Origin: Clostridia bacterium
Lineage (GTDB): Bacteria > Bacillota_A > Clostridia > Christensenellales > Aristaeellaceae
Reading direction: 5' to 3'
Assembly (NCBI GenBank): GCA_017530275.1
Contig: JAFXMP010000155.1
Coordinates: 1 to 57,364, forward strand
DNA: 57,364 nucleotides
The notes under the pieces are model-generated. The model worked only from the letters and a program-made list of their open reading frames with translations, did no database searches and was not told the DNA's origin. Shown one piece after another: positions 26,128 through 34,309 of the stretch. A program made the position numbers and the translations under genes. Each line of letters begins with the position of its first letter. The stretch's first letter is position 1.

Positions 26128-26356
26128 AGCTTTCCTCCTTCAGAATGATCTGCCGGGCTTCCTTTCTCCGCAGGGCGATGACCGCGCCTCGGACGCGGTA
26201 CGCCCGCATACCGTTGCCCGGCGCGGAAAGCACGCACGCAGCCTCTGCCCCCGGGGTAAATCCCAAGTCCATCAGCCGCCTGCCGATCCCCTCCCCCGCC
26301 CGCAGGCTCAGTACCCGGCCCGACTGGTCCAGCGGCAGTTCCGCCAAGTCCCGCAT
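26120..26356 (-). CDS. feoA: Ferrous iron transport protein A
   Basis: A 78-residue SH3-like protein: LDQSGRVLSLRAGEGIGRRL, then DLGFTPGAEA and GAVIALRRKEARQI, a full FeoA fold. It binds and tunes the FeoB G-domain. Translation of feoB overlaps its end. Upstream lies the heptad-repeat hairpin 26377-26495, and no Fur-type box was recognised. Confidence 0.92.
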   Translation of the reverse strand: MRDLAELPLDQSGRVLSLRAGEGIGRRLMDLGFTPGAEAACVLSAPGNGMRAYRVRGAVIALRRKEARQIILKEESYE

Positions 26357-26376
26357 CTAAAATCCCTCCCTCTGAG

Positions 26377-26495
26377 CAAGAGAGCGTACAGAGTTCAGAG
26401 TACAGAGTTCAGATGAGATAGTCTATACGATATGAAATCCGAATGGACAGACTATATTAATCTGTACTCTGAACTCTGCGCTCTGAACTCTCTTG
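26377..26495. repeat. Inverted heptad-repeat intergenic element, copy A
   Basis: The left arm is a run of 7-bp units close to CAGAGTT/CAGAGTA (26380-26413); the right arm (26460-26493) carries the complementary units. An inner 7-bp stem, ATAGTCT/AGACTAT, tops the hairpin, with a loop of about 25 nt. It lies between feoA and the DUF3343 gene, both on the minus strand. It belongs to the same architectural family as 37744, 45357 and 46714. Confidence 0.75.
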
Positions 26496-26530
26496 TTTCC
26501 ATAAGGTACCTGAAAAAGAACCATTACGGC

Positions 26531-26803
26531 TTACAGCGCCGTTACCCGCGTTCTTCCGTCCCGTCCCCGGTCTACCCGATAAAAGCCGATCAGATTGCCG
26601 GGCCGGGATTGTCGGTAGGTTTCCATCACAACGGGAGTATCGCTCAAATCGAACTGTACGGACAGGCCGCAGCCCGTGGCAACGTCCCGGGGAGTTGATA
26701 TGATGTTAGCATGCAGTCCTCTCCTGCGCAGGGCGCTGTCAAAGCGCATCACCTGCTGGCGGGAAGAAAACGCCGCGATGCCGAACGCTTGCTGCTGGGT
26801 CAT
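26531..26803 (-). CDS. DUF3343 protein (putative Se/S carrier-like)
   Basis: A 90-residue protein: FGIAAFSSRQQVMRFDSALR, then NIISTPRDVATGCGLSVQFD with the Cys of the DUF3343 pattern. In the family this Cys sits in a loop suited to carry a persulfide or perselenide, and members are often next to cysteine desulfurases, as here. ATG 26803 has GGAAGGAGGG upstream. It is divergent from the desulfurase at 26875, with 71 bp between start codons. The chemical role is inferred from neighbours, not shown. Confidence 0.8.
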   Translation of the reverse strand: MTQQQAFGIAAFSSRQQVMRFDSALRRRGLHANIISTPRDVATGCGLSVQFDLSDTPVVMETYRQSRPGNLIGFYRVDRGRDGRTRVTAL

Positions 26804-26874
26804 GGTTTTCCCTCCTTCCTCATATAGTCTATGAGAAAGGTTGGGTCGCGGTGCGACCACAGGAGGGCGAAAGC

Positions 26875-28005
26875 ATGATTTATCTGGATAACGCGGCCAC
26901 CAGCTATCCCAAGCCGCCGGAGGTGATCCGGGCGGTCAGCGGCGTGATGGAAAAAATCGGGGGCAATCCTGGCAGGGGCGGACACGCTGGAGCGCTGGCG
27001 GGGGGCCGGATCATCGAAAAATGCCGGGAGCTGGCCGCGGAATACGCCGGGGTTTCAGGCCCGGAAAAGGTGATTTTCTGCCTGAACTGTACGGACGCGC
27101 TGAACACCGCCATCCGGGGCATGCTCCATGCGGGGGATGAGGTGCTGGTATCTCACGCTGAGCACAACGCGGTACTGCGTCCTCTCATGGGCTATCACGA
27201 CGCCGGAAAGATTACCGTGCGCATGCTGGAGCCCGATCCTCAAGGGTTGCTCTCCCCTGACACGGTGCGCAGGTCCATCGGACCGAAAACCGCCCTCATG
27301 GTGCTTTGTCACGCCAGCAATGTGACGGGACTCATCCAGCCCGCCCGGGAAATCGCTTGGGCCTGCCACGATCAGGGCGTACCGCTACTTTTGGACGCGG
27401 CCCAGACCGCGGGCACGGAGGACATCGCTTCGGTTCACGCCGATATGATCGCCATGCCGGGCCACAAGGGGCTGCTGGGGCCCATGGGAACGGGCCTTTT
27501 ATGCTTAAGCGACGGCATACTGCCGCGTCCTTTGCGGGAAGGCGGCACCGGTTCGGTATCCGAAAGCCTGCGCCAGCCATCCATGCTGCCGGACCGGCTG
27601 GAAAGCGGCACCGCCAACCTGCCCGGTATCGCGGGACTGACCCAGGGTATCAAATTCATGCTGCGCCACCGGGGCGCTATCGCGGAATATGAGCAATACC
27701 TCCGTGCCAGGCTGCGGGAAGGGCTGGGCAACATTTCCGGCGTCATCGTGTACGAAGGACCCTTGGACGCTCCCCACACGGGGGTGGTCAGCTTTAACCT
27801 CCGGGGCATGGACAGCGGTCAGGCAGCCGATGCCCTGAACCAGCGAAAAATAGCCGTCCGGGGCGGCCTGCACTGCGCCCCTGCCATTCACGCCTGGCTG
27901 GGCACGGCTGGGGCCGTGCGGGCGAGCCTTGGGCCCTTCAATACGGAACGGGAGGTAGACGATTTTCTGTCTGCCGCTTTAGCAATCAGCAAGGAAAACG
28001 TTTGA
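26875..28005 (+). CDS. Cysteine desulfurase-like PLP enzyme
   Basis: A 376-residue fold-type I PLP enzyme: MIYLDNAATSYPKPPEV, SHAEHNAVLRPL, LLLDAAQTAGT, then MPGHKGLLGPMGTG with PLP-binding Lys198, and GGLHCAPAIHAWLGT with the mobile-loop Cys334. This is the group II desulfurase branch (SufS/CsdA or selenocysteine-lyase-like), which takes sulfur or selenium from (seleno)cysteine. ATG 26875 follows AGGAGGGCG. Pairing with a DUF3343 protein suggests a dedicated S or Se delivery pair, not the housekeeping Isc/Suf route. The gene's stop overlaps the promoter of tcdA. Confidence 0.88.
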   Translation: MIYLDNAATSYPKPPEVIRAVSGVMEKIGGNPGRGGHAGALAGGRIIEKCRELAAEYAGVSGPEKVIFCLNCTDALNTAIRGMLHAGDEVLVSHAEHNAVLRPLMGYHDAGKITVRMLEPDPQGLLSPDTVRRSIGPKTALMVLCHASNVTGLIQPAREIAWACHDQGVPLLLDAAQTAGTEDIASVHADMIAMPGHKGLLGPMGTGLLCLSDGILPRPLREGGTGSVSESLRQPSMLPDRLESGTANLPGIAGLTQGIKFMLRHRGAIAEYEQYLRARLREGLGNISGVIVYEGPLDAPHTGVVSFNLRGMDSGQAADALNQRKIAVRGGLHCAPAIHAWLGTAGAVRASLGPFNTEREVDDFLSAALAISKENV

Positions 28006-28030
28006 CGGCTGGAATGCGTCAGCGTATAAT
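28002..28030 (+). promoter_or_regulatory. Promoter of tcdA
   Basis: TTGACG (28002-28007), 17 bp, TATAAT (28025-28030). The -35 box overlaps the stop codon of the desulfurase gene. Confidence 0.7.
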
Positions 28031-28060
28031 GCAGGTATTCCTTTTCAGGGAGGGGTACTT

Positions 28061-28843
28061 ATGGATCAGTTTTCCCGTTCCGCCCTGCTGATCGGGCGGG
28101 AAGGCATTGAAAAGCTGAGCCGCGCACGGGTGGCGCTGTTCGGCGTGGGCGGCGTAGGCGGCTACTTAGCCGAAGCCCTGGCCCGCAGCGGCGTGGGGAA
28201 TATTGATTTATACGACCCTGATACAGTGGCTCTGACCAACCTGAACCGGCAGATCATCGCCCTGCACAGTACCCTGGGCGATTCCAAGGCTGAGGTGATG
28301 GCCCGGCGGCTTCGGGACATCAACCCAACGATCAAGTTGGCGGCTTATCCCCTCTTTTACCTGCCGGAAAACGCGGAACAAGTAGATTTATCTGCTTTTG
28401 ATTATATCGCCGACGCCATCGATACCGTGACCGCCAAGCTGGACCTGATTGAGCGCTGCTATCATTTGGGCGCGCCCATCATCAGCGCCATGGGCGCGGG
28501 GAACCGGCTGGACCCAACGCAAGTTAAAGTTGGCGACATTTTTGAAACGCAGAATTGTCCTCTGGCTCGTATCATACGGAAAGAACTGCGTAAGCGGGGC
28601 ATTCCCTCCCTGCAGGTGGCCTACTCGACGGAACCGGCCCTTTCCCCCTTTCCCGAGGAAGCCGCCGCCCTGCAAGCGGAAAGCTCCGCTTCTGATGCCA
28701 CCCGCCGGGATACGCCGGGCAGCATGATGTTCGTGCCAGCAGCTATGGGGCTGGCCATGGCGGCAACAATTGTAAGGGATTTGTTGAATGTATCGGATAG
28801 AAAACCAAAAAACCTCGAAAAAGCATGTAATTGTCTAAAATAA
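28061..28843 (+). CDS. tcdA: tRNA threonylcarbamoyladenosine dehydratase
   Basis: A 260-residue E1-like ThiF-fold enzyme: FGVGGVGGYLAEALARSGVG binds ATP, DPDTVALTNLNRQ is the Arg-finger region, YIADAIDTVTAK carries the adenylate-site Asp, and MGAGNRLDPTQ follows. TcdA uses ATP to cyclise t6A to ct6A at position 37 of ANN-decoding tRNAs. GGGAGGGG lies before ATG 28061. TcdA is known to work with a cysteine-desulfurase partner in some bacteria, so the preceding gene may not be chance. It has its own promoter. Confidence 0.88.
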   Translation: MDQFSRSALLIGREGIEKLSRARVALFGVGGVGGYLAEALARSGVGNIDLYDPDTVALTNLNRQIIALHSTLGDSKAEVMARRLRDINPTIKLAAYPLFYLPENAEQVDLSAFDYIADAIDTVTAKLDLIERCYHLGAPIISAMGAGNRLDPTQVKVGDIFETQNCPLARIIRKELRKRGIPSLQVAYSTEPALSPFPEEAAALQAESSASDATRRDTPGSMMFVPAAMGLAMAATIVRDLLNVSDRKPKNLEKACNCLK

Positions 28844-28890
28844 TGAAAAAGAATGAAAAAAAAGCAGATTTTTTCGTTCTTTCTCTATTT

Positions 28891-28946
28891 ATTGACTTTC
28901 TTTGACCTATAACTTATTTGACCTTCTTTGATCTTTATAGTATACT
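28891..28946 (+). promoter_or_regulatory. hsp20 promoter with two CtsR-type boxes
   Basis: The core promoter is TTGACC (28918-28923), 17 bp, TATACT (28941-28946). Two heptad repeats of the CtsR type (GGTCAAA with a 3-bp gap, read on the minus strand) lie at 28891-28907 and 28917-28933, the second covering the -35 box. CtsR represses clp and other heat-shock genes in Bacillota; each box departs slightly from consensus. Confidence 0.75.
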
Positions 28947-29038
28947 ATGCTCGTCAGCGGGAGAGAATAACCGTGACCGCTGGCAGCAAAACAAACTATG
29001 ACCGGGCTGCCGCCCGAAAAATCAAAGGAGGTTTTACC

Positions 29039-29512
29039 ATGTTGTATTCTATGATGCCTTACCGTTCTCACCATAATCTGCCCCAGGAAAAGCGTACTCC
29101 TTCTCTGTTTGACGACCGTTTCTTCCGTTCCTTCTTCGATATGAACGACTGGATGGGCAATGTTGGCTTCCGCGTGGATATTCACGACGACAGCGACCAT
29201 TACACCCTGGAAGCCGAACTGCCCGGCGTGAAAGAAGACCAGATCAATCTGACCGTGGAGAACGATACCCTGACCATTTCCGCCGATATGCAGAGCGAGC
29301 GCAAGGACGAGAAAGCCTATTACAGCGAACGCCGCGTGGGCCACGTATCCCGTTCCTTCAGCCTGGAGGGCATCGATCAGGAGCATATCACCGCCGATTA
29401 TAAAAACGGCATCCTGTACGTGTCCATGCCCAAGACCCAGCCCGCCGAACCCGCCGGGGCCCGCCGAATTTTGATCGGCCACGGCGAAGACCAGGAGAGC
29501 CCCAAGAACTGA
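29039..29512 (+). CDS. Hsp20 / alpha-crystallin small heat-shock protein
   Basis: A 157-residue protein with an alpha-crystallin domain (about 40-135): FRVDIHDDSDHYTLEAELPG, VKEDQINLTVENDTLTI, ERRVGHVSRSFSL and the closing ITADYKNGILYVSMPK. It holds unfolding proteins in oligomers. ATG 29039 is placed by AAAGGAGG; the frame is open further upstream but lacks a start with a ribosome binding site. The CtsR-type boxes overlapping its promoter predict heat induction. A terminator closes the unit. Confidence 0.93.
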   Translation: MLYSMMPYRSHHNLPQEKRTPSLFDDRFFRSFFDMNDWMGNVGFRVDIHDDSDHYTLEAELPGVKEDQINLTVENDTLTISADMQSERKDEKAYYSERRVGHVSRSFSLEGIDQEHITADYKNGILYVSMPKTQPAEPAGARRILIGHGEDQESPKN

Positions 29513-29528
29513 TATCATATAAAAAAGA

Positions 29529-29561
29529 GAACCGCTTCCGCAAAGGGGCGGTTCCTTTTTT
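29529..29561 (+). terminator. Rho-independent terminator of hsp20
   Basis: GAACCGC (29529-29535) pairs with GCGGTTC (29548-29554), then a T run. Confidence 0.8.
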
Positions 29562-29562
29562 C

Positions 29563-29592
29563 TTGCCTTTTCGGTTCCATTTGCCCTATAAT
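29563..29592 (+). promoter_or_regulatory. Promoter of the Nudix gene
   Basis: TTGCCT (29563-29568), an 18-bp spacer and TATAAT (29587-29592). Confidence 0.55.
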
Positions 29593-29626
29593 TCGTTTAG
29601 CGGTCAAAACGGGAGGAGATTCCATC

Positions 29627-30076
29627 GTGCGGGATCGAAGCATGGCATTCGTGGTCAGAGATCATAAAATCCTCATGGAAAAGCTGTTCTATTTCAATCG
29701 CTTCTTTTATTCCATTCCTGGCGGCGGCATCGAGCCGGGTGAAACCCCGGAAGAAGCGGCCCTGCGGGAATTGAAAGAAGAATGCGGGCTTTCGGGTGCG
29801 ATCAAAAGGAAACTGACGGAAATCTATACTTCGAGCGGAAGCACGGAGCATGTTTTTGAGGTGAAGGTCTCCCCCGATCAATCGCCCATGGTGGGATATG
29901 ATCCCGAGGCAGCAAAAAACAGCCAGCCCATCAAGGATGTGTGCTGGCTGCGGTTGGATGAATTATCCGAAAAGGATCGGGCGTTCCTGTGGTCCTACGG
30001 TCTGATGCAGATCGATGGCTTTTTCGATGAAATCCTATCCTGGGGAGATCAGATCAGCTATCTAGAGCAAAGCTGA
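29627..30076 (+). CDS. Nudix hydrolase
   Basis: A 149-residue protein with a complete Nudix box, GGGIEPGETPEEAALRELK then EECGL, where the Glu residues bind magnesium. It hydrolyses a nucleoside diphosphate linked to another group; the substrate is unknown. The GTG start at 29627 has GGGAGGAGA upstream. It is convergent with the epimerase gene, whose stop adjoins its own. Confidence 0.88.
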   Translation: MRDRSMAFVVRDHKILMEKLFYFNRFFYSIPGGGIEPGETPEEAALRELKEECGLSGAIKRKLTEIYTSSGSTEHVFEVKVSPDQSPMVGYDPEAAKNSQPIKDVCWLRLDELSEKDRAFLWSYGLMQIDGFFDEILSWGDQISYLEQS

Positions 30077-30841
30077 TCACGCTTCCTCCCACATTTTTTT
30101 CAGCAAACGGACGCAGACCGGGCCTTCCCTGCCCAGATCGTCGGCCTTTCCTTCCACGCTGATCAATCCTTCATACCCCGTTTGCTTCATAGCGGCGAAC
30201 AGGGTTTTAAAGCCTTCCTCCGCTTCCTGGGGCGCACGGCGTCCCTCCGACGAAGCGATATGGCAATGGGCGATACCGCCCACTCGGACCACATCCTCCG
30301 GCGGCTGATGTTCCACGGCGATATGGTAATAATCCGCCAGCAGCTTCACCTGGGGATGATTCGCCGCCGCCGCTAAACACGCTCCTTCCGCCACGGAATT
30401 GATCATGTTGGTTTCGCCCCGGTTCAGCGGTTCGATCACGATGGTAATGCCGTACTGCCCGGCGATATCGCCGATCAAGCGGGTTATTTCGACCAGACGG
30501 CGGAAAGCAACCGCATAAGGCAAATCATCGGGACGTTTGCGGCTTCTTCCGCTGCCAAACACCACCGTATGGCCGCCTAACTTCTGAACCCGGGCAAACG
30601 CGCCATGCAGGTATTGGGTGATCCTCTCTTCCGCGTCCGGGGCAAACAGGGCGATTTCTCCGGGGAACAGCACGTTGAAGGAGGGGACGGGGATGGGGGC
30701 GTTTTTCACGATCTCCAGAAACTTTTCAAACTCTTCCTCGCTCCAGGCGGCAGCGGCGGACACCTGCGGCTCGATGTAATCAAACCCCGCCGCGGCTACT
30801 TCATCGATCCGGTCCAATTTGGCGCAGAATCCGATTTTCAT
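30077..30841 (-). CDS. Sugar phosphate isomerase/epimerase-like TIM barrel
   Basis: A 254-residue AP-endonuclease-2 / xylose-isomerase-like barrel: KIGFCAKLDRIDEVAAAGFD at the start, PVPSFNVLFPGE, TVVFGSGRSRKRP, ITIVIEPLNRGETNM with the metal-binding Glu, LLADYYHIAVE and HCHIASSEGRRAP. The EPLNRGET and DYYH segments supply the metal site. Such enzymes epimerise or isomerise sugars or inositols; the substrate is unknown. Its start lies beside a large intergenic region (30842-31397). Convergent with the Nudix gene. Confidence 0.82.
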   Translation of the reverse strand: MKIGFCAKLDRIDEVAAAGFDYIEPQVSAAAAWSEEEFEKFLEIVKNAPIPVPSFNVLFPGEIALFAPDAEERITQYLHGAFARVQKLGGHTVVFGSGRSRKRPDDLPYAVAFRRLVEITRLIGDIAGQYGITIVIEPLNRGETNMINSVAEGACLAAAANHPQVKLLADYYHIAVEHQPPEDVVRVGGIAHCHIASSEGRRAPQEAEEGFKTLFAAMKQTGYEGLISVEGKADDLGREGPVCVRLLKKMWEEA

Positions 30842-31330
30842 TTATCCCAATCCTTTCTATGAAACGATCATCGCAAGGAAAACAAAAGTGCCCAGGCAAT
30901 CTGGTCCAAAGCAATGATACCGCAGAAAGCCGGGAAATGCAAGCGGGAAAAAGGCAGCCAGCTCGCAGGCAGAAAACAATCTATATGGAAAGGCGATATC
31001 ACGGGAAGACGACGCTTGAGCACGTGTGGATTCTTCCTAACCCGCGCCCGGATTTTTCTCCTTTGGCCACCATCTGTGCCGAATTTTGGGATTTTTTGAC
31101 TGAATCTTCTGTTTTTTCAGGCTGATCCATGGTATGATCTAAGCGAAGCAACGGCAGCGCGCATGGCAGGCCGCAACAACGTGCATTCCTCTGCAGACCT
31201 GGATGGCATCCTTTCCCTTCTTTTTGGGGATGTCAGGCCGGGTCCTTCTTTTTGCCATAGAAGCGCCTTTCTTTTCCCGCATTCTACAAAATAAATGAAT
31301 TTTCCCATATCTCCCATAAACTGGAAGAAC
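30842..31330. other. Long intergenic region without a convincing gene
   Basis: About 490 bp before the GntR promoter. Short open frames exist but lack ribosome binding sites and protein-like composition. A TATGAT at 31133-31138 and a hairpin GGCATCC/GGATGTC near 31206-31234 followed by CTTCTTTTTG (31253-) could outline a small RNA, but no clear -35 box is present. No known riboswitch was recognised. Confidence 0.3.
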
Positions 31331-31334
31331 CAGC

Positions 31335-31378
31335 TTGACATAACTGTTCTAAAATTGTATTATATTTGTTGTATACAA
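31335..31378 (+). promoter_or_regulatory. GntR promoter with palindromic operator TTGTATACAA
   Basis: TTGACA (31335-31340), 17 bp, TATTAT (31358-31363): a strong promoter. The perfect palindrome TTGTATACAA (31369-31378) sits immediately downstream of the -10 box, where a GntR-family repressor would block transcription. A similar core, TGTATACA, lies in the promoter at 48974-49002. Confidence 0.7.
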
Positions 31379-31397
31379 TTCCGAAGGAGGCATTATT

Positions 31398-32090
31398 GTG
31401 TCTTTTCAGTCCTTTGATTCCAGCCTGGAAAGCCGTCCCATCCGAGATATTGCTTACGAGCAGCTGAAACACGCGATTATTACCGGTCAAATCAGCGCGG
31501 GGTCCCGCATCGTGGAAACCGTGTATGCCGAACAACTGCACATCAGCCGCACCCCTCTCAGGGAAGCCCTGCGCCGCCTGGAGCGTGACGGTCTGGTGGA
31601 ATATGTGCTGTACCGCGGCGTGGTGGTGCGCGCTTTTACCATCGAGGATATCGACGAAATCTTTACCATCCGCAACGCTATGATGATGCTGATCCTGCCT
31701 TCTATCGTGAAAAACGTGACAGAAGAAAAAATTCTGGAGCTGCGGGATATATTAAAGCAGATGGACGTGGAATACGAGCGGGCCGACGCCGACGCCCTGG
31801 CCATCTCCAATCGCCTTTTCCACGGAACTATGGAGCATATTTCCGATAAGATCCGCATCCTGCGGGTGATCGACAGCCAGGAAGAATACATCAAACGCTT
31901 CCAGGCCACCACCATCGCCTCCGTAGTGCGGCGCACCAACGCCCACCAGGAGCACCACGATATGGTGGACCTGCTGGAAAAACGCGATCTGGAAGGATTG
32001 AAAACCCTGTTCCACCATCATTTTGAGGAAAGCAGGGAAACTTGTTTGGCCGCCGTACGCGCCAAAAAGCTGATCGAAATCAACGAATAA
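31398..32090 (+). CDS. GntR-family regulator, FCD type
   Basis: A 230-residue protein. The N-terminal winged helix (PIRDIAYEQLKHAIITGQIS, then SRTPLREALRRLERDGLVE) is typical of the FadR subfamily, and the C-terminal all-helical FCD ligand domain has metal-site His residues (FHGTMEHI, AHQEHHDMV, LFHHHFEES). GTG 31398 follows GAAGGAGG. It heads a same-strand series with oligopeptidase, Lrp and aminotransferase, so its effector could be an amino acid or organic acid. It is probably autoregulated through the palindrome at 31369. Confidence 0.9.
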   Translation: MSFQSFDSSLESRPIRDIAYEQLKHAIITGQISAGSRIVETVYAEQLHISRTPLREALRRLERDGLVEYVLYRGVVVRAFTIEDIDEIFTIRNAMMMLILPSIVKNVTEEKILELRDILKQMDVEYERADADALAISNRLFHGTMEHISDKIRILRVIDSQEEYIKRFQATTIASVVRRTNAHQEHHDMVDLLEKRDLEGLKTLFHHHFEESRETCLAAVRAKKLIEINE

Positions 32091-32114
32091 AGTAGTTTTC
32101 AGGAGGTAGCCTGC

Positions 32115-33887
32115 ATGGACTGGACGTGGGATTTGACCGTACTGTACAAAGATTTTGACGATCCACAGATCGAAGAAGATTTTTCCCGCCTGAAAGCGCT
32201 GTGTGAAAAAGCGCAGGAAACCTTACAGCGGGAAGACCTGGACGCACGCGCCAAGCTGGAAGCCTGCGCCGATACGCAAGAGGATCTGTCCCGTCTGAAC
32301 TCCTCCCTGGGCGAATTTGCCTACCTCACCCTGGCCACGGACGCCACCAACGAAAAAGCGCAGAACCTGATGGACCGGCTGGAAATCTTTTCGGTGCAGC
32401 TTTCGCTTTTGTCCTCCGCTCTGACGCGGTACATCGGCGGCGTCGAAAATTTGGAAGCGCTGATCCAAAGCAGCGAAAAACTGCAAAAGATCGCTTTCTT
32501 CCTGCGCCGCAGCAAGGAAAGCGCCGCCCATTTGCCCGATCCCGCCATCGAAGAATGGCTGCTGAAAATGTCCCTGAGCGGCGGCAGCGCCTTTTCCAAC
32601 CTGCGGGACAAGCTGGACGCCACCCACACGGTGGAATACCGGGGTGAAACCCTGCCCCTTTCCGCCATACGGGGCAAAGCCTACGATCCCGATCCCCAGG
32701 TACGCAAGGACGCCTACGAGGCGGAAATCGCCTCCTACGCCAAAATGGAAATCCCTATGGCGGCCTGCCTGAACGGGGTCAAAGGCGAAGCGCTGACCAT
32801 GATCGAGGCGGAGCATTTTGATTCCGTGCTGGATCAGACCCTGTTCAATTCCAACATGGACCGGGCCACCCTGGACGCCATGCTTTCCGCCATCCGGGAA
32901 GCGCTGCCCGCCTTCCGCAAATATCTGCGCAAAAAGGGCGAGGTCTTGGGCCACAAAAACGGCCTGCCCTTCTATGATCTCTTCGCCCCCATTGTCCCCA
33001 AAGGATTTTCGCCTAAGACCTACACCATCGAGGAAGCCCGGCAGAAGCTCATCGACGAAATGGGCAAGTTCACCCCGGACATGGCGGCGTTCATGGATCA
33101 CGCCTTTGAAAACCGCTGGATCGACGTGTTCCCCCGGGACGGCAAGGGCGGCGGCGCGTTCTGCGCCGGGCTGCACGCCCTGGACCAGAGCCGGGTGCTG
33201 ACCAATTTTACCGGTTCCTTCTCCGACGTGAGCACACTGGCTCACGAACTGGGCCACGCCTGGCACAACCGCTGCATGGCGGGCCTTCCCTTCTGCATGA
33301 CCGACGCGCCCATGCCCCTGGCGGAAACGGCTTCCATTTTCAACGAAACCCTGCTCGCCAACGCCGTCATGGAAAACGCCGGGAAGGAGGAGCGCTTCTC
33401 CCTCCTGGAAGGAAACCTGATGGAAACCACCCAGGTGATCGTGGATATCCTGAGCCGGTATCTGTTTGAATCTGAAGTGATCGAGCGGCGAAAGGATCAT
33501 ACCTTATCCCCCAATGAACTCAAGGAAATCATGCTGGACGCTCAGGATAAGAGCTACGGCGACGGCCTGGACCCCGATTGCCGCCATCCCTACATGTGGG
33601 CCTGCAAATGCCATTACTACTACCCCGGCCTGGCCTTTTACAATTTCCCCTACGCCTTCGGTCAGCTGTTCGGCGCGGGCGTATATGCGCAGTATAAGCA
33701 GGAAGGCGCTTCCTTCGTGCCGAAATACAATCAGCTGCTGCGCTCCTGCGGCTCCGGTATGGTAGCGGACGTGGCAAAGAGCGTCGGCATCGACGTACGC
33801 AGCGTGGATTTCTGGCGGGAAAGCCTGAACGTCTATGTAAAAGAAATCGATGAATTCATCTCCCTGGCGGATGAACTCATGGAATAA
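32115..33887 (+). CDS. pepF: M3-family oligoendopeptidase F
   Basis: A 590-residue cytoplasmic zinc peptidase. The active site LAHELGHAWH has His377, Glu378 and His381, with the third ligand Glu in ETASIFNETLL downstream. The N-terminal helical half and full length match PepF/PepB oligoendopeptidases that trim short peptides. GGAGGT precedes the ATG. The gene is 25 bp after the GntR gene and 11 bp before the DUF3795 gene, so it is in the same transcript. Together with the downstream aminotransferase it suits peptide and amino-acid use. Confidence 0.93.
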   Translation: MDWTWDLTVLYKDFDDPQIEEDFSRLKALCEKAQETLQREDLDARAKLEACADTQEDLSRLNSSLGEFAYLTLATDATNEKAQNLMDRLEIFSVQLSLLSSALTRYIGGVENLEALIQSSEKLQKIAFFLRRSKESAAHLPDPAIEEWLLKMSLSGGSAFSNLRDKLDATHTVEYRGETLPLSAIRGKAYDPDPQVRKDAYEAEIASYAKMEIPMAACLNGVKGEALTMIEAEHFDSVLDQTLFNSNMDRATLDAMLSAIREALPAFRKYLRKKGEVLGHKNGLPFYDLFAPIVPKGFSPKTYTIEEARQKLIDEMGKFTPDMAAFMDHAFENRWIDVFPRDGKGGGAFCAGLHALDQSRVLTNFTGSFSDVSTLAHELGHAWHNRCMAGLPFCMTDAPMPLAETASIFNETLLANAVMENAGKEERFSLLEGNLMETTQVIVDILSRYLFESEVIERRKDHTLSPNELKEIMLDAQDKSYGDGLDPDCRHPYMWACKCHYYYPGLAFYNFPYAFGQLFGAGVYAQYKQEGASFVPKYNQLLRSCGSGMVADVAKSVGIDVRSVDFWRESLNVYVKEIDEFISLADELME

Positions 33888-33897
33888 GGAGCAGCGA

Positions 33898-34299
33898 ATG
33901 AAACGAGAACTGGGGATCGCGCGATGCGGGCTGGCGTGCTGCCTTTGTTCTGAAAACGTCACCTGCAAAGGCTGCAAACAGGACGGCTTTTTAGATCTTT
34001 CCTGGTGCAAGGACGCCAATTGGTGCGAAAACCGCAAATGCGTGCTCGAAAAAAAGCTGAACGGCTGCTACGAATGCAGCCCGGCGAACTGCCGGAAGGG
34101 CTTGTACGCAGAAAAAATCAAGGCGCGGGCTTTCGCGGAGTACGCGCGCCGCTATGGCATGGAAGCGCTGCTGGACTGCCTGGAACGCAATGAGCAGGCG
34201 GGGATTGTATACCACCGGGAAGGCATCATGGGAGACTATGATGATTTTGACAGCCTGGAAAAACTGATCCATTTTATTCAAACCGGAAGCAAGCAATAA
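33898..34299 (+). CDS. DUF3795 Cys-rich protein
   Basis: A 133-residue protein with about twelve Cys in the first 70 residues (CGLACCLCSE, CKGCKQ, CENRKC, CYECSPANC), arranged as in DUF3795 proteins, probably a metal- or cluster-binding fold. The C-terminal half is helical (AFAEYARRYGMEALLDCL). Start ATG 33898 has AAGGAGC upstream; an in-frame start 16 codons earlier lies inside pepF. The gene is between pepF and an Lrp regulator. The function is unknown. Confidence 0.8.
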   Translation: MKRELGIARCGLACCLCSENVTCKGCKQDGFLDLSWCKDANWCENRKCVLEKKLNGCYECSPANCRKGLYAEKIKARAFAEYARRYGMEALLDCLERNEQAGIVYHREGIMGDYDDFDSLEKLIHFIQTGSKQ

Positions 34300-34309
34300 G
34301 GAGAACAGT

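Noticed and set aside
26377..26495. Reading the heptad hairpin as a simple terminator or a Fur/iron box
   Set aside because: No T tract follows either arm, the repeats have a 7-bp period and the same design occurs beside unrelated genes.
30859..31125. 88-codon frame in the large intergenic region
   Set aside because: No ribosome binding site, unusual composition and no domain.
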